Shown: one piece after another, positions 48,101 to 60,142 of the stretch
How the letters are laid out: each line of letters opens with the position of its first letter
Position numbering within the stretch: the first letter of the stretch is position 1
NCBI GenBank assembly: GCA_009760855.2
Contig: WPIO01000008.1
Location: forward strand, 10,932,501-10,996,500
DNA from: Cristatella mucedo
Lineage: Eukaryota; Bryozoa; Phylactolaemata; Cristatellidae
Direction of reading: 5' to 3'
DNA length: 64,000 bases
Position numbers and translations under genes: made by a program
Notes under the pieces: generated by a model
The model's database searches: none
The model's input: only the letters and a program-made list of their open reading frames with translations
Told to the model about the DNA's origin: nothing

Positions 48101-51100
48101 ATCAAAGACGTGTACAGAAGACACAAGACAAAAGACAGTTGATTGCATGTAGTGTTGTTTTTTGCGCTCTATCGATGCTCCCTCCCCCCATCCTCGCTCC
48201 CCCCATACCATTGTCGCACATTCGTGCGCATATTATTAGCATGTGCCACTGTTTAAAAGTGAGAAAGAAAAGCATCTGTCCTAGGCGTATCACCATAGTT
48301 CTTTTCTGAAACTCACTGCACTGGGACAGTCAGCAAGCAAGAGGTTGTGCTCGGGTCCCCCCCACCCCGAAGGACGGCCTTTATGTGCGAACGCTTTGTA
48401 TCACAACGCTGTGTGGCCATGGCTGATCCTAACTACATGCAGCTGCTTTTGGCAGCTCTCTTGCACCCCTCCCGATTTATTTTCTTCCTTGAATCTGGTA
48501 CCCGAATCACAAGCCGAGGCAGCGCCACACCGGCTAAAGGATGATACAGCCATGCAGAGCACACTACCCGGGTAGCAACACCCGGATAGTGTGCGTGGCT
48601 CAATAACGTCGGGCTCGGCCTGCTCGAATTTGGTTGTTATGGCAAAAACATAGAAAGCATGTGTTTATTGTTTCTTTATAGTAATAATAATATTGTTAAT
48701 AATAGTATATGTAAATGAGCTAAATATTTTTGCTGGCACTTCACATATGACGGTAAAAGCGTATCGCGTGATTAGTTATTATGCCATGTACGCATGTCTG
48801 CACATACAGGGTGACTCACATGGACGAAGCAAAACAGCTGGAAGTAACTAGGGGGCCTTTAAGTTGGATTTAAGCGTTGTCCATTCGGTGGGTGTCGTTA
48901 CTGTAGGTCGTTAGAATGTCTCGGGCTTTAGGTGCACAGGAACTGAAGATGTAGTTTCTGACGAATACGAGGTTGGCTAAAGACTTGGCTAAACGACCCA
49001 AGTCAGATGAGCAGGTATTATGAAGGCCTCGTGGCTACGTATTTCGGATAGGTAAGGCGTTTAGCAAAGAGATTCGAGGTTCTTGACCACCTAGTGTAAC
49101 TGCACCGAGACACCGTGACTCAGTTGCACCAGATAAGTTTTGCTGTCTGCGATTTTCGTTGGGTAGGAGGCGAATTAGTCTCATGAGCCGGACCTGTGCT
49201 TAGCCGAGGCAACCGAGCGTCAATGTGAAATGCGTGCAGCTTGAGCGGCGGGTCACTTCAGCGTGCTAGTGCACTTCCAGCTCGACGTCTGTGACACCTC
49301 AGCAGGTGACCGCTAAGGCAGCACTCGAAGTCAGGACCTCGTGCATGTTCGCCGGTCAATCCGGCGCTGCCTTTGCCAAGGCCCTGCTTCCCTTCCTCCT
49401 CCTGCACTCACAAAGCACGTGGTCCCTGCACGGCTTCATTAGCTCGGCACACATGCACACTTGCAGGGACGCTCTGCTGCTGGTCAGCACGATGGACAGC
49501 TATCTGACCGCTTTGGACGTCACTGACCATGGCCGAACGGTGTGGAGCCTGGAGACCGGACCCAAGCTGCTGTCGTCCAGCCTGTCCAACATCGAGGTAA
49601 CCGTGCGCCTGCTGCTGTTGCTGCTATGGTAGCAGTTTGTGCCACCGGTGCCGCCACGGCATTCAGCTCTGTCTTTGCTTCTGCTATTTGCATCTTAGCC
49701 TGGAGCTGATACCGATAGGGTCGAGTGTTCCATGCAGCCAACTCTACTCGTGTTGTGTGGTTTTCCACCACTTGCACCTTCTGTCTAACGGTTTTCCTTT
49801 GCTAGTAGCTTCAGCTTGCTCGTCACAAAGCTAGTGCTGCCTGCTGTCGACTACGGTCGGCGGAGTTGGCCGCTTGGGCATGCTGATTTCTTGATGCTGA
49901 CATCGGCTCCAACCGAATGCTGCGGCTAGCCTTTTGTCTGTATAGCGCCGCGACTCTCTCGTGCCACTCAATCGCTACAGGTTGTGTTCGCTGGCGTGCC
50001 CACTCGCCTGGTGCCATCACTCGATGGCAGTCTGTATCGGCTGTTGCACGATGACGTCTCGCGGGCTGCCATGGTGGAGCCGATGCCGTTCAGTGCTGAC
50101 AGTCTCCTGTCGTCCACCGTACGGCTCACTGCCGATGCCACAATAGTCGGCTCCCGTGAGACCACGACCTACGGCATTAGTGTAGATAGTGGAAAGGTTA
50201 GTCGCTCCGCCCAGCCGTCACACGGGCTCGGCAAGCTGGCCCAAAAGCAGCAGCTGCTGCTGATTGGGCTCTGTTGTGGAGCGGCACTGGTGTCAGGGGG
50301 GTGAGAGGGTAGGGGGATGGTCAGAGCAATTGCTCTGCTAGTGGAAACTTGGCATGTCTGTTATGTAGGCGATTTTCCCTGGCTTCGCTGATTCGTAAAG
50401 CAGGCTTGCTTGCAACCTCAAGTGTTATGTGTCCGAGAGGGGCTGGCTTTATCCAGGTGATGTTGGCCTCGTGCTCTGGGTGGTGTGGCGAAGGGGCCAG
50501 CCTGCGCTGTCGTTGCATCCTTTTTTTTATTCTGCAGGCTTCGTTAATAATTATTTTCTCTGCAAGGGATCAGAATAGAATTGCAAGCTAAAATAATATC
50601 TGGATTTCTTTTTTTTTTAGAATTTCTTTCAAGATTTGTGTGCTTAGAGCTATTATATGAACAAGTGTGTCCTGGCCAGGATCTAGCTGTTGCTCTGCAG
50701 TGCTGAATGCTCGGTTTGCTGCAGCCCTGGCTCTGCTGGCCTGGTTGGCTCAAGTGCAATTGCCGCGTGTGAGCATATGTTTGAGTGGGACACCATGAAT
50801 GACCCTGTGATGTTCACCTCTACGAAGCCCACAGAAACGCACCTGTTTTCTGCATGTCTGCTGCCTAACCGAAACCTGTGTGCTTTTGCATCATTTGTGC
50901 CATGCTCATGATTCTTATGCTCCACATGAAAAGCTGTTTTGCCGAAAGTGGCTATGCAGGTCAGCGGCTGCCCAATGGGCTGCACCAGATGGATGAACGT
51001 GCTAGCACTTCGAGAAGCCTCTATAAATGTGCTATACTCATAGTAGCTATTGTGCATAACCATGTGCCCTCCTCCCTACATAAGGCAGATTTGACCGATG

Positions 51101-54100
51101 TGTACATGTACTTGCGCAACGACAGCATGCTTCCATGTTGCCCTCGATGGTTTGGCCTTCGCAACAGTGTCTTGCCATTTGCTTGATGCTAGATGAATAG
51201 ATCTTGTGCCGTTATGTGTGCATCTAGATGTGTATCATCGTGTTTGTGCCATCTGGTGCCAACTAGCCAACCGTCATGATCAACTTCTGCTCACTGAAAG
51301 CCACTTGCTGAGTGCAATTGCATCCTCCCTCCCGGTGGACAGAGGCGGATGCCGGCTTGCACCACCAATTTTTTTTGCAACGTTTTTTGGTGCAGGTGAA
51401 ATACGTCTGCGATAAGGCTGGATGTGTGGACGATGGATCGAGCCACGGGCCTGGCATGGAGGCTACCAACGCTGCCTCTTGCCTTATTGCCGTGCGTCAT
51501 AGCATGCAGACCGTGCGAGCAGCAGCAATGCGAACAGGCTCAGAGAAGTGGGTGAAGGCAGCTTCATCGCCAGATCAAAGCGCCCGCTCGAGAGCAGGCT
51601 CTGCCAGCCTGTCAGGCTCGTGGTTGTGCGTTTGCAGGTGGAACTTCAGTGTCGGGCAGCATGAAGTGAACATTGTAAATGAACACACCAACGAGACGTG
51701 TGAAAAATCGCACGAGCTCCCTGAGGACGAGCATGCTGGTAGGTTGATAGCAAGCATGTAGCTATTACAGCTGCTGGTCTTCCTACTGCCGTTCCTATCT
51801 AAGTCACTAGAACGAGTAGTGGCAGACCTGCTAAACAGCTAAAACTCGTATATAGAAACTTCAAACTTGGCAAGTAAATTTCTAGTCAGGTTTTAGAGCT
51901 AATCACTCCACTGAGTTAGCATTGCTTTAGATGTATGATGACCTCAGGAATGCAGGCTTAAGTGAAGTCTCTCTGGTTCTTTTGCTTGATCTTCCGGCAC
52001 CATTCGATACTGTGGTCCAAGTCCTTCTTTAGTACCTCTCATCTCACCTTGGCATCGTTGCACTGCAATGGTTTAGGTCCTAATAATAATAATAATGAGG
52101 CATTATACAGCACCGTCTGCTATTGGGAGATTCCAGAGCACTGATGACACCGGGCAACAACCACTCAATGTCTACATTTGGTATAGCCCCTCAGAGAGCT
52201 CAAACTCTTTCTAGTCACTTTACATTTGCTGCAAAGGAAGCACGATCGAATGGTCAGTGGTAGCATGCTCAATAAACAACCAGAATAACATGGTTAGGGG
52301 TGAAATGCACAGGGTAAGAAGGCAAATATGGCCAGTAGCAGCATGCACCGTGTCAGCACACATAAGTACATAAAGGTCGAATCGTAGGGACCCTCTAAAT
52401 GCTGTCATAAATTGATGTGTTTTTCGTTTCTTTTTAAACTTGGACAAGTCAGGAGATGTTGAGTGCCAGTTGTGATGCAAGTCGGAAGTGAGTTCCGGGC
52501 TTTGGGAGCATTCAAACTAAAGTCGATTCGTTGTTAGACTGCGAGCCAGTGCAGGTTGGCGAGAAATGGTGAGATGTGGCAACTGCGACGGTCATTGCAG
52601 ACAAGTCTAGCTGCAGAGTTTTGCACCAGCTGTAAGCGCCTGATTGTGCAAGCCGGTAGACCAGCAAGCAGTGAGTTAAAGAAGTCAAGACGGGATAACA
52701 CAAATGCATGGACCAATTTAGAGGTGGTATCTCTTTCTAAATAAGCCTGAATTTCAGCAATGCTGTGTGGCTGAAAGTATGCAGACTTGACTGTGGAGCT
52801 GGTGTGGTCGTCTGATGAAAGGTTACTTTGGATTTTGACACCTAGATTTCATGCAGATTCAACAGGTGATATGCTGGTATAGCCGATTTGAGCATTAACC
52901 TTTCCAATTTCTAAATCGCACTTGGTTTGCCTATAACTAATGACGATAAAACTAGGTCACAAGTTATGGGCAAATCTAGTATGACTCAAGAAAAATTAGT
53001 AAACCTACCCCATAAAATGGCCTCTGCCTGCATATCTCCTCTAGCACGTGCACGAAATATAAATGTCCTTTCGAGAGTGACCTTTCGATAAACGACCCCC
53101 ACAGTCAAATCTACCTACCTTCAGCTACATAACATTGCAAAAACTTGGGCCTAAAGGAAACCATGTCCAAGTTGGTCAATTGATTTGTTCCCGGATTCCC
53201 GGATTGACTTGTGTAACTCACTATTATTGTGCAACTCATTATTAGCACTTTTGAAGTTCTTCTGGCATATGCAATCAGGCCATGTAGTTACCGCAAAATG
53301 CTGCAGCTTGGCTTCTCTGTCGTGAACGTTGTAGTTGCCACATCACACCACTTGGCACACCACACACCGACTCTCACTGGCTCCCAATCAAGCAGCTTAT
53401 CGAATTCTGTTAACTCACTTTTAGGTCCCTTTATTCTCTGGCTTCAGCCTATATATCAGAACTACTTCCTTGCCAGGCTAGGCATCGTACCACCTGGTTT
53501 TCTGGCTCAAATTGATTAGCTATGCCTCGAACCAAACACAAGTTCTTTTAGACCGTGCCTTTAATTCGTAGGCTCCCAAAGCATGGAGCTCACTTCCGAC
53601 TGACTTCACGGCATCCCCTGACTTGATGGCATTTAAAAAAAAAAAGCTAAAAACGTACCTCTTCCTCACAGCATTTGCTTTGACCTTGTGATAAGTCCTT
53701 TCCTTGTTTAGATGTGCTGACTCTTTGCTTGTTATCACTAAATTTATTGTCATGGTTCTTTTACAGGATATTTAAAATGCCTATAGTGAGATTTATTTCT
53801 CTGGAGGTGCTCTACAAATGCATTATTACTGTTGTTGTAAATTTGCTGAGCTAGCAAGTTATTTTTGTTTTGTCGTAATCTAAGGATTGTGATCTTGCTG
53901 TATGGGCTAGTACTTTTTGCTTTGGTTACTGTAAACATCATATTGGCCAGTAGAATTTCCTCTCTTTCACTCGGGTTAAGCAAGCTGGGTGGTTTCTTTC
54001 ATGATTCGTGGTCTTTTTTTGATTGTGAGTTTTGATTTATTAACAAATCGGTGCTGTATTGGTAGCCTGACCTGGGGGTAAGTGCTAAACCCTAGCCTCC

Positions 54101-57100
54101 TCGTGATTGTCGATGCACTGGAGAGAACGAGGGGTCTTCTGTGCAATTCTTCTTAATAGCAGTCCTATTCTTTGTGACCAGAGGCTAAAGTTACATTGAT
54201 TTACCCGTTTTGTTTTTCCCATCTTATTCTTGGGGTGCTGTGAGCATGGTACAAATCACCGGCACCATGGGCCCCTGACTGCACATAAGAGCTCTGGGTG
54301 GCTAGATGTGTTCACGGTGACACAATCTGCTAGTGACCCGTATTCTGCTAGCTTAAACCTACGAGTATGGTCCCTGAGGAAACAGGTGCAAGCACCCTTT
54401 TGTAGCTAATTGAACAGTCTAAGCCATGTACGGGGTACTTTGATAAAGGCACAAAACAGGACAGTTTACTTTCATTTAGTAGTCCGGTTTTTGTGCACCG
54501 TGGTTTATAATTTAGGAATGCCTTGGCTTTTTCTAATTTAGCGTCGATGCCATGGTTACGTTATACATTACCTGCCATTGGACGTTTTAGGGGTAATCTC
54601 ACTGCCTTCTTTGAAGTTTGACATATCAAAAGGAATGATTAAAGCTTACAATAGTGTTAAAGACACCAGGAGTTGTCAGAAGTCTGCTTGGGCTCGGCAG
54701 GTTTGTTATTTTATGAGTTCCCAGATGGCATTCTTGTAAATGGTGCACACTTCTCATTATCGTGACCTGACTCTATCAGTTGGCTTAAGTGCTGTGCAGA
54801 GATCATGCATGACTCTATTTCTCCCATGACTCTGTTTCTCCCTGTTTCTCTCTTTCTGCCTCTGGCAGTTTTTAATGTAATCGAGTTGTTGTACGAGCAG
54901 CTCACTGCCTGTGGACTCCCTTCGCTGAGTCATATTAGACGCCTATTGCATGTCACTCCCTGAAGTATTGGTCAGGAAAGACAATGCAGCGCCATCTTAC
55001 CACGTGACCCAACTGCTCCATCTTTTTGCATGACAGAGGGAAAACGGACTTTCTCACTTTAATAATCTAGTATTTCCTAAGTTACTTTATCTAGGCAGGC
55101 TTGGTAATAGTAATTTGAATTATGTTGTCACAAACTGTCACTGTACTCATAATAAGAATAATGTAACACCTGTATTGACCCATGAGGGATCTAAATCTTT
55201 TTTTAAGCACTTAGCATATGCTGGAAAACAAACATTTGCATTTTTATAGGGGTACGATGCTCACTGCCAGCACGAGTATGCATAAAAAGGACAGTTCACA
55301 CAAATGGAGCAAATGTTGCGTGCAACATAAGGGTTTATAACGTCTTTGTCGTGTCACCTAGCAGTGTCATAAAGTCAGATGTCATGCAATCAGTCGAGGA
55401 TGAGTTCCTGGCTTTGGAAGCACAAGAACTAAAGGCAAGGTCTCCAAAGAATTTGAGGTTGGTCAGAAGCACAGCTAACCCACTTGTGTCAGTAGAGTGG
55501 GTGGTACGATACAAAACCTGATAAGAAAGTATTTTGGATAGGTAGGTCGGGGCAAAAGAATAAGGGACCTAAAAGCAAAGTGAGTAGAGTTACGGAATCT
55601 TGAAATATATACATTTATGATAGGGTGTCAGTAGTCTATAAGATTTGGTGTAATATCGCAATTGTGATGTTTACGTCAGTATAACCTAGCTGTAGAGTTT
55701 GCACCACTGTAAAGTAAGTAAAGGTTGGGTGATTCAACAGCATCATTTTTACAGCGGCAGAGCTATTGCTACCTGCTGTGAGCAATAAAGGACTTCCCAC
55801 TGCAGAACTAGAACCTGCGACCTGGGTCACGAAGATCGTGCACCTTACCCCTGCACTAGGACCCAGGGGTAAGTGTTTTACTGCACAGGCAGGAAAATCT
55901 ACGACTAGTGGGTAACAAAAGTCTAGACAGGATTCTATAAATGGGCCAGCTTGGCTGTGGTATCCATATCTAAGCAGGCTCAAATTTTTGCAATCTTTCT
56001 GAGCTGAAAAGAATAGAAGACGACTGTGGATGTGGTCTTATGTTGAAAGATAACTTTTGGAGCAGGACATCCTTATTCTGTGCAAAGAGTACAAAAATTA
56101 CTATTAGAGCCATATTGAGAGTTACACTTTTCAATTTCCGAGTTGCATTAGGTTTGCCTATAACTGTTAAGTTGATTTGATCCGTCATTCAAATGTAGGT
56201 TTGCTTTGCTGCCATTCAAGTGCCAGTGCCAGATTTAGGTGCTCGGGCAAGACAGCAAACACACCATGTCCGCCCTGCCCCCCCCCCATTCTTGAGTCGT
56301 TAGGCCATGGGAGGGCGCTGTGCATCTTGGATAGGATCAGCCATGAGGCTGTATTTACTGAGATTTTCTTACTGAATTCAAAATATCAGCTTATTGAAAA
56401 ATACAAAATATTTCCGTCTGCTAACTTTGTGGTACTGAAGCTAAGAATATCTTTGGCTGACTTGTTTTGCTTACTTATATTTTTGCAGTTTCGCTTAGAA
56501 AAATGTGAACACCTCAGCATCTACCTTTGATGATCTAGATAATAATAATATATTTGTATAGTGCCACTAGAGAACTTAATCCCTTTCTAGGCACTTTACA
56601 TATGCTTTAACGGAAGCATGATCAAATGGTTAGTTGTAGCACGCAATGTCAACAAGCATAGTTTTTTATCTTAGTGGGAGTAGCCTATTTCTGCTCGACC
56701 TCCCCCTACTCAGTTATACGTGACCCTAGCAGCATGGTGCTCTCTGTCGAAAGAGTGAGAGCTTGTTATATGCAACACTTTATAATACAGATGCCTACTC
56801 AGTTATACATGACCCTAGCAGCATGGTGCTCTCTGTCGGAAGAGTGAGAGCTTGTTATATGCAACACTTTATAATACAGATGCTCATTCTACACACTGGG
56901 GGAAACCAGACTACAATGCTAAACATAGCAAACAGAATGATTCTGCAAGCATGCACAAACGTGATTGTTGGCCTACCAGCCTCTGTAGTCGTGACGTCAA
57001 ACCAGTTATGTCCCAAGAGTACCAGCGTACGCCGGCTGAGGTACAGATAGCTGAGTAACTAACTGGGCTTCGAGCGTCGGTGACCACATCCGAACTCATT

Positions 57101-60057
57101 GAGGACTGCTGCCGAAAAGCCCCTTGCCAAGCTACTGACCTCCTCCCTGACATTCATCATTCATTCAGGGGGCCACCCAACAAGAGATTAGCCTAGCAAG
57201 ATATAGCTTAGCGTGTGCCTAGAAAGATGCGTGTTCCCTGAGGGCATTATACAGACGTTTTATTATTATTATGTCAAAAATATCCGGGGTATAATTTACT
57301 AATTAGCATATTAGCCAGCCACATAGGCTGACCCTGAGACCGGACCCTGATCCTGCTGAGATCCGACCCTGAGGCTCCCTGAGATTCGACATAACCTAGT
57401 TTACTGCGAGATGGGGCAATGCTGCCTAGGGGTGTCGAGAAGAATAAAGATCAAGGACTGGTGTCAGGGAAAGGTCAAGTGTTTAAAGTGCTGCTGTGAA
57501 ATCTAGGAAAACTAGCATAGAGGCCCTACCTACCCTAATGAGCATTGATCAGAAGGCAGATGTAAATCCTGAGCAGAACAGTTTCTGAGGAATGGTTAGG
57601 TCTACATTCCTATTGGATCTTGCTACCAAGATCTGGTTTAATCGTTTAGCTGCTTGGGCCACCGCTCGTTCATGTATCTTGGATAGATAAAAAGAAATAG
57701 CAGAAGGAGAACTGGGTCAAAGTATTCTTGTAGTTACAGTTGAAATGTGCATTGCATTATGAAATAGTCGTGTCAGTCTTTATTTAATTGCAGATGTAAA
57801 AACTGTGGAGATAATCTCCTAGTGGAACTGATAAAAAGGAAGTGCCTGAAAAGACAGTTTTTAGCAATGATCTGTCGGTCGGTGGGTAATTGTGGCTGAG
57901 CCTTCGTGCAACTATGTGCTTGTTTGTTTTGTTTAATTATCTCATTGGATATTGTGTACCCACATAGTCATCTGGAAATATAAGGTATTAATATAATATA
58001 ATATAATGGAATGCATCTCCTTTCATAACTCCCCAAAGCCACAAAGACCAAGTGGGTGTTACACATAGTTTGCTCTAGTTCACTTAAAGTGTGGGCTGCA
58101 TTCGGTACGCATACGGTAGCCAGTAGTCTTCATCTCACGAGACGAAGAGAAGGTTAGAAGCATGGCTTGAGTCGGGAGGGCATTTGAGGACTGACATTAC
58201 GTCATCTACTGATTTGACGTCATCTCCTGATTTGACGGAATTAAAAATTAAGCTGAAAACTGACCTGTTTAACACAGCCTTTGCCCTGTACTAGCGAAGT
58301 TTCCTTTTTTATGGTTCGGAATTATGAAACTGCACATCTAATATATGCATGCTTTTCTATATCGCTTCCAGGGTCTCGTTTTTCTTCCCGTGCACTTTCT
58401 TACCTGTGTATGATTGTTTGTCGAGCTAGTTTGGTCCAGTGGTTAAGGTGCTTGCCCAGGCCAAGGTCTGGCTGAGGTCGTGGGCTCGAGGCCCGAGGCA
58501 TACGTAAAGCGCCTGATTAGAGATTAAGTTCTCTTGGGATGTTCTGCAAAAGAATGGTGTGTGTGCGTGCATGTGTGTGTGTGTGTGCGTGCATGTGTGT
58601 GTGTGTGTTACTGTCCGTGGATCCTACAAACTGGCGGTCACGAGTCTTTTTTGTGCTTTCCACATGACAATTATGTACTTTTGCATTCTTGCCTAAAATG
58701 GATATCTTGCATGTCATTATTGTAAAGCAACTGAAAGGAGATTGAGTTATCTTTGGGTGCTATACAAAAGACATTATTATAAAAATCATGACCTAGTCAG
58801 CTGATTTGTCGTTGTAATGCACTTGTATGTTGAAAATTAGAATGCAAGAATATGGTGTGAGAGATAGAGAGGCAAATGAAGAGAGGTGTAGAGTCGAGGC
58901 ACTTTCCCTTGGTTTCTAGGGATTGAAATTTTGCCCTTTGTAAAAAAGCCCTTGAAATTTGCCTTTGGATCAATCCTATTGAAGTCCTGCATGTGCAAAA
59001 GAAGTTTTCTTTATTGCCTTATTTATTCACTGCCAAATGTTAACTTTATTAATCAATTCGGTTTTGCTATATTTTTGTGGAAAACTTTGATTGTGGCTGA
59101 AAGAAGTGGCGATTCCCTAAAGTTTAACGTCAGCAATCAGCAAAGGAAAACTCATTAATGCTAAATTTGTGCCGGTTCATTGGTGTATGATGATGTTATA
59201 AAAGAACCGTGAAAATGAAATTGCAAAGCACCTGAAATAGCCTGATTGACCCCCCACAACACCGATTTGCTGCTGTGTGATAGCAAGTACAGCAACAGCA
59301 AAGAGGGTTGCAAAAAGCTTTCGAGAGGGAATGTTCATTGATATGCCTTGAAAAGCCTTTCTGAAGAGGTATGGCCAACCAGCCATCAACTTAGCATCTC
59401 ATTCCTCCCTTGCAAGTTGCATAGCGATCCGGCAGCACCAGGCGCACATCCTTGCTTGGTAGTTGGCAACCGGCTGAAGCCGGCTGCCATGACACCTAGC
59501 TGGCCTGGGCAGGTCCAGCAAAACGTCCAGTCCGGTCCCGGCTGGCTAATCCACCCGGCCAGCCAGCTTTCATCAGTAGACACCCTCCTTCGCTCGATGG
59601 GCTGTTTGGCACGATCGAAATGCTAAGACTGCAGTATTATGATGCCTAAATGCCTGGCCATACATTTTGTCCTCAAGCTGTTGGGCTGTCTGGCTTTGTG
59701 GTTAATTTGCTGTCATAAAATTTGGCCTGTAGTCAGAGCAAACCAGCCCCCACTCTGTCGTCTCTGACTTGAAGTAGAAGTTAGCAGTACAGCACTAGTA
59801 CATTAGCTGTTCACTTTCGTCTTACGTTTTATGTTCTATGTCTTGTTTCCTCAGTTGCCTTCTGCCATCTCCAAAGCCTGGCTTGTGGCCGATGGTAGAG
59901 CTAGTGAGCTCAATTTGTTCGATGAAGTAATGGTGCTACCAGCTGCCGACGAGATATCGGCAGGTCAAGCATGTTCCGAAGACACTACTCACGGATCACC
60001 ACTACTCTATGTCGGTAAGTAGCTGTTTAGAGGTAAGAGAAGAGAGAACTTAGCTGG

Positions 60058-60142
<85 letters not shown>

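Larger units (their letters stand above)
51739..59854 (+). other. PERK intron(s) with one exon not found
   Basis: In known PERK about 50 residues lie between the NFSVG region and the segment equivalent to KAWLVADG, including the DIVIKVSVADWK-like and GG.LEWEY-like strands. Nothing in this 8.1-kb stretch matched by eye. The phases (one base left before, zero after) require at least one exon here. The stretch holds the inverted LINE-A pair and other repeats, so the exon may be divergent, split into small exons or lost. Confidence 0.6.

Noticed and set aside
49291-49466. Upstream extension of the PERK exon 2 frame as an alternative N-terminus
   Set aside because: The conserved sequence begins right after a good acceptor (CACTTGCAG), and exon 1 at 41974 supplies a signal peptide with the exact phase needed.
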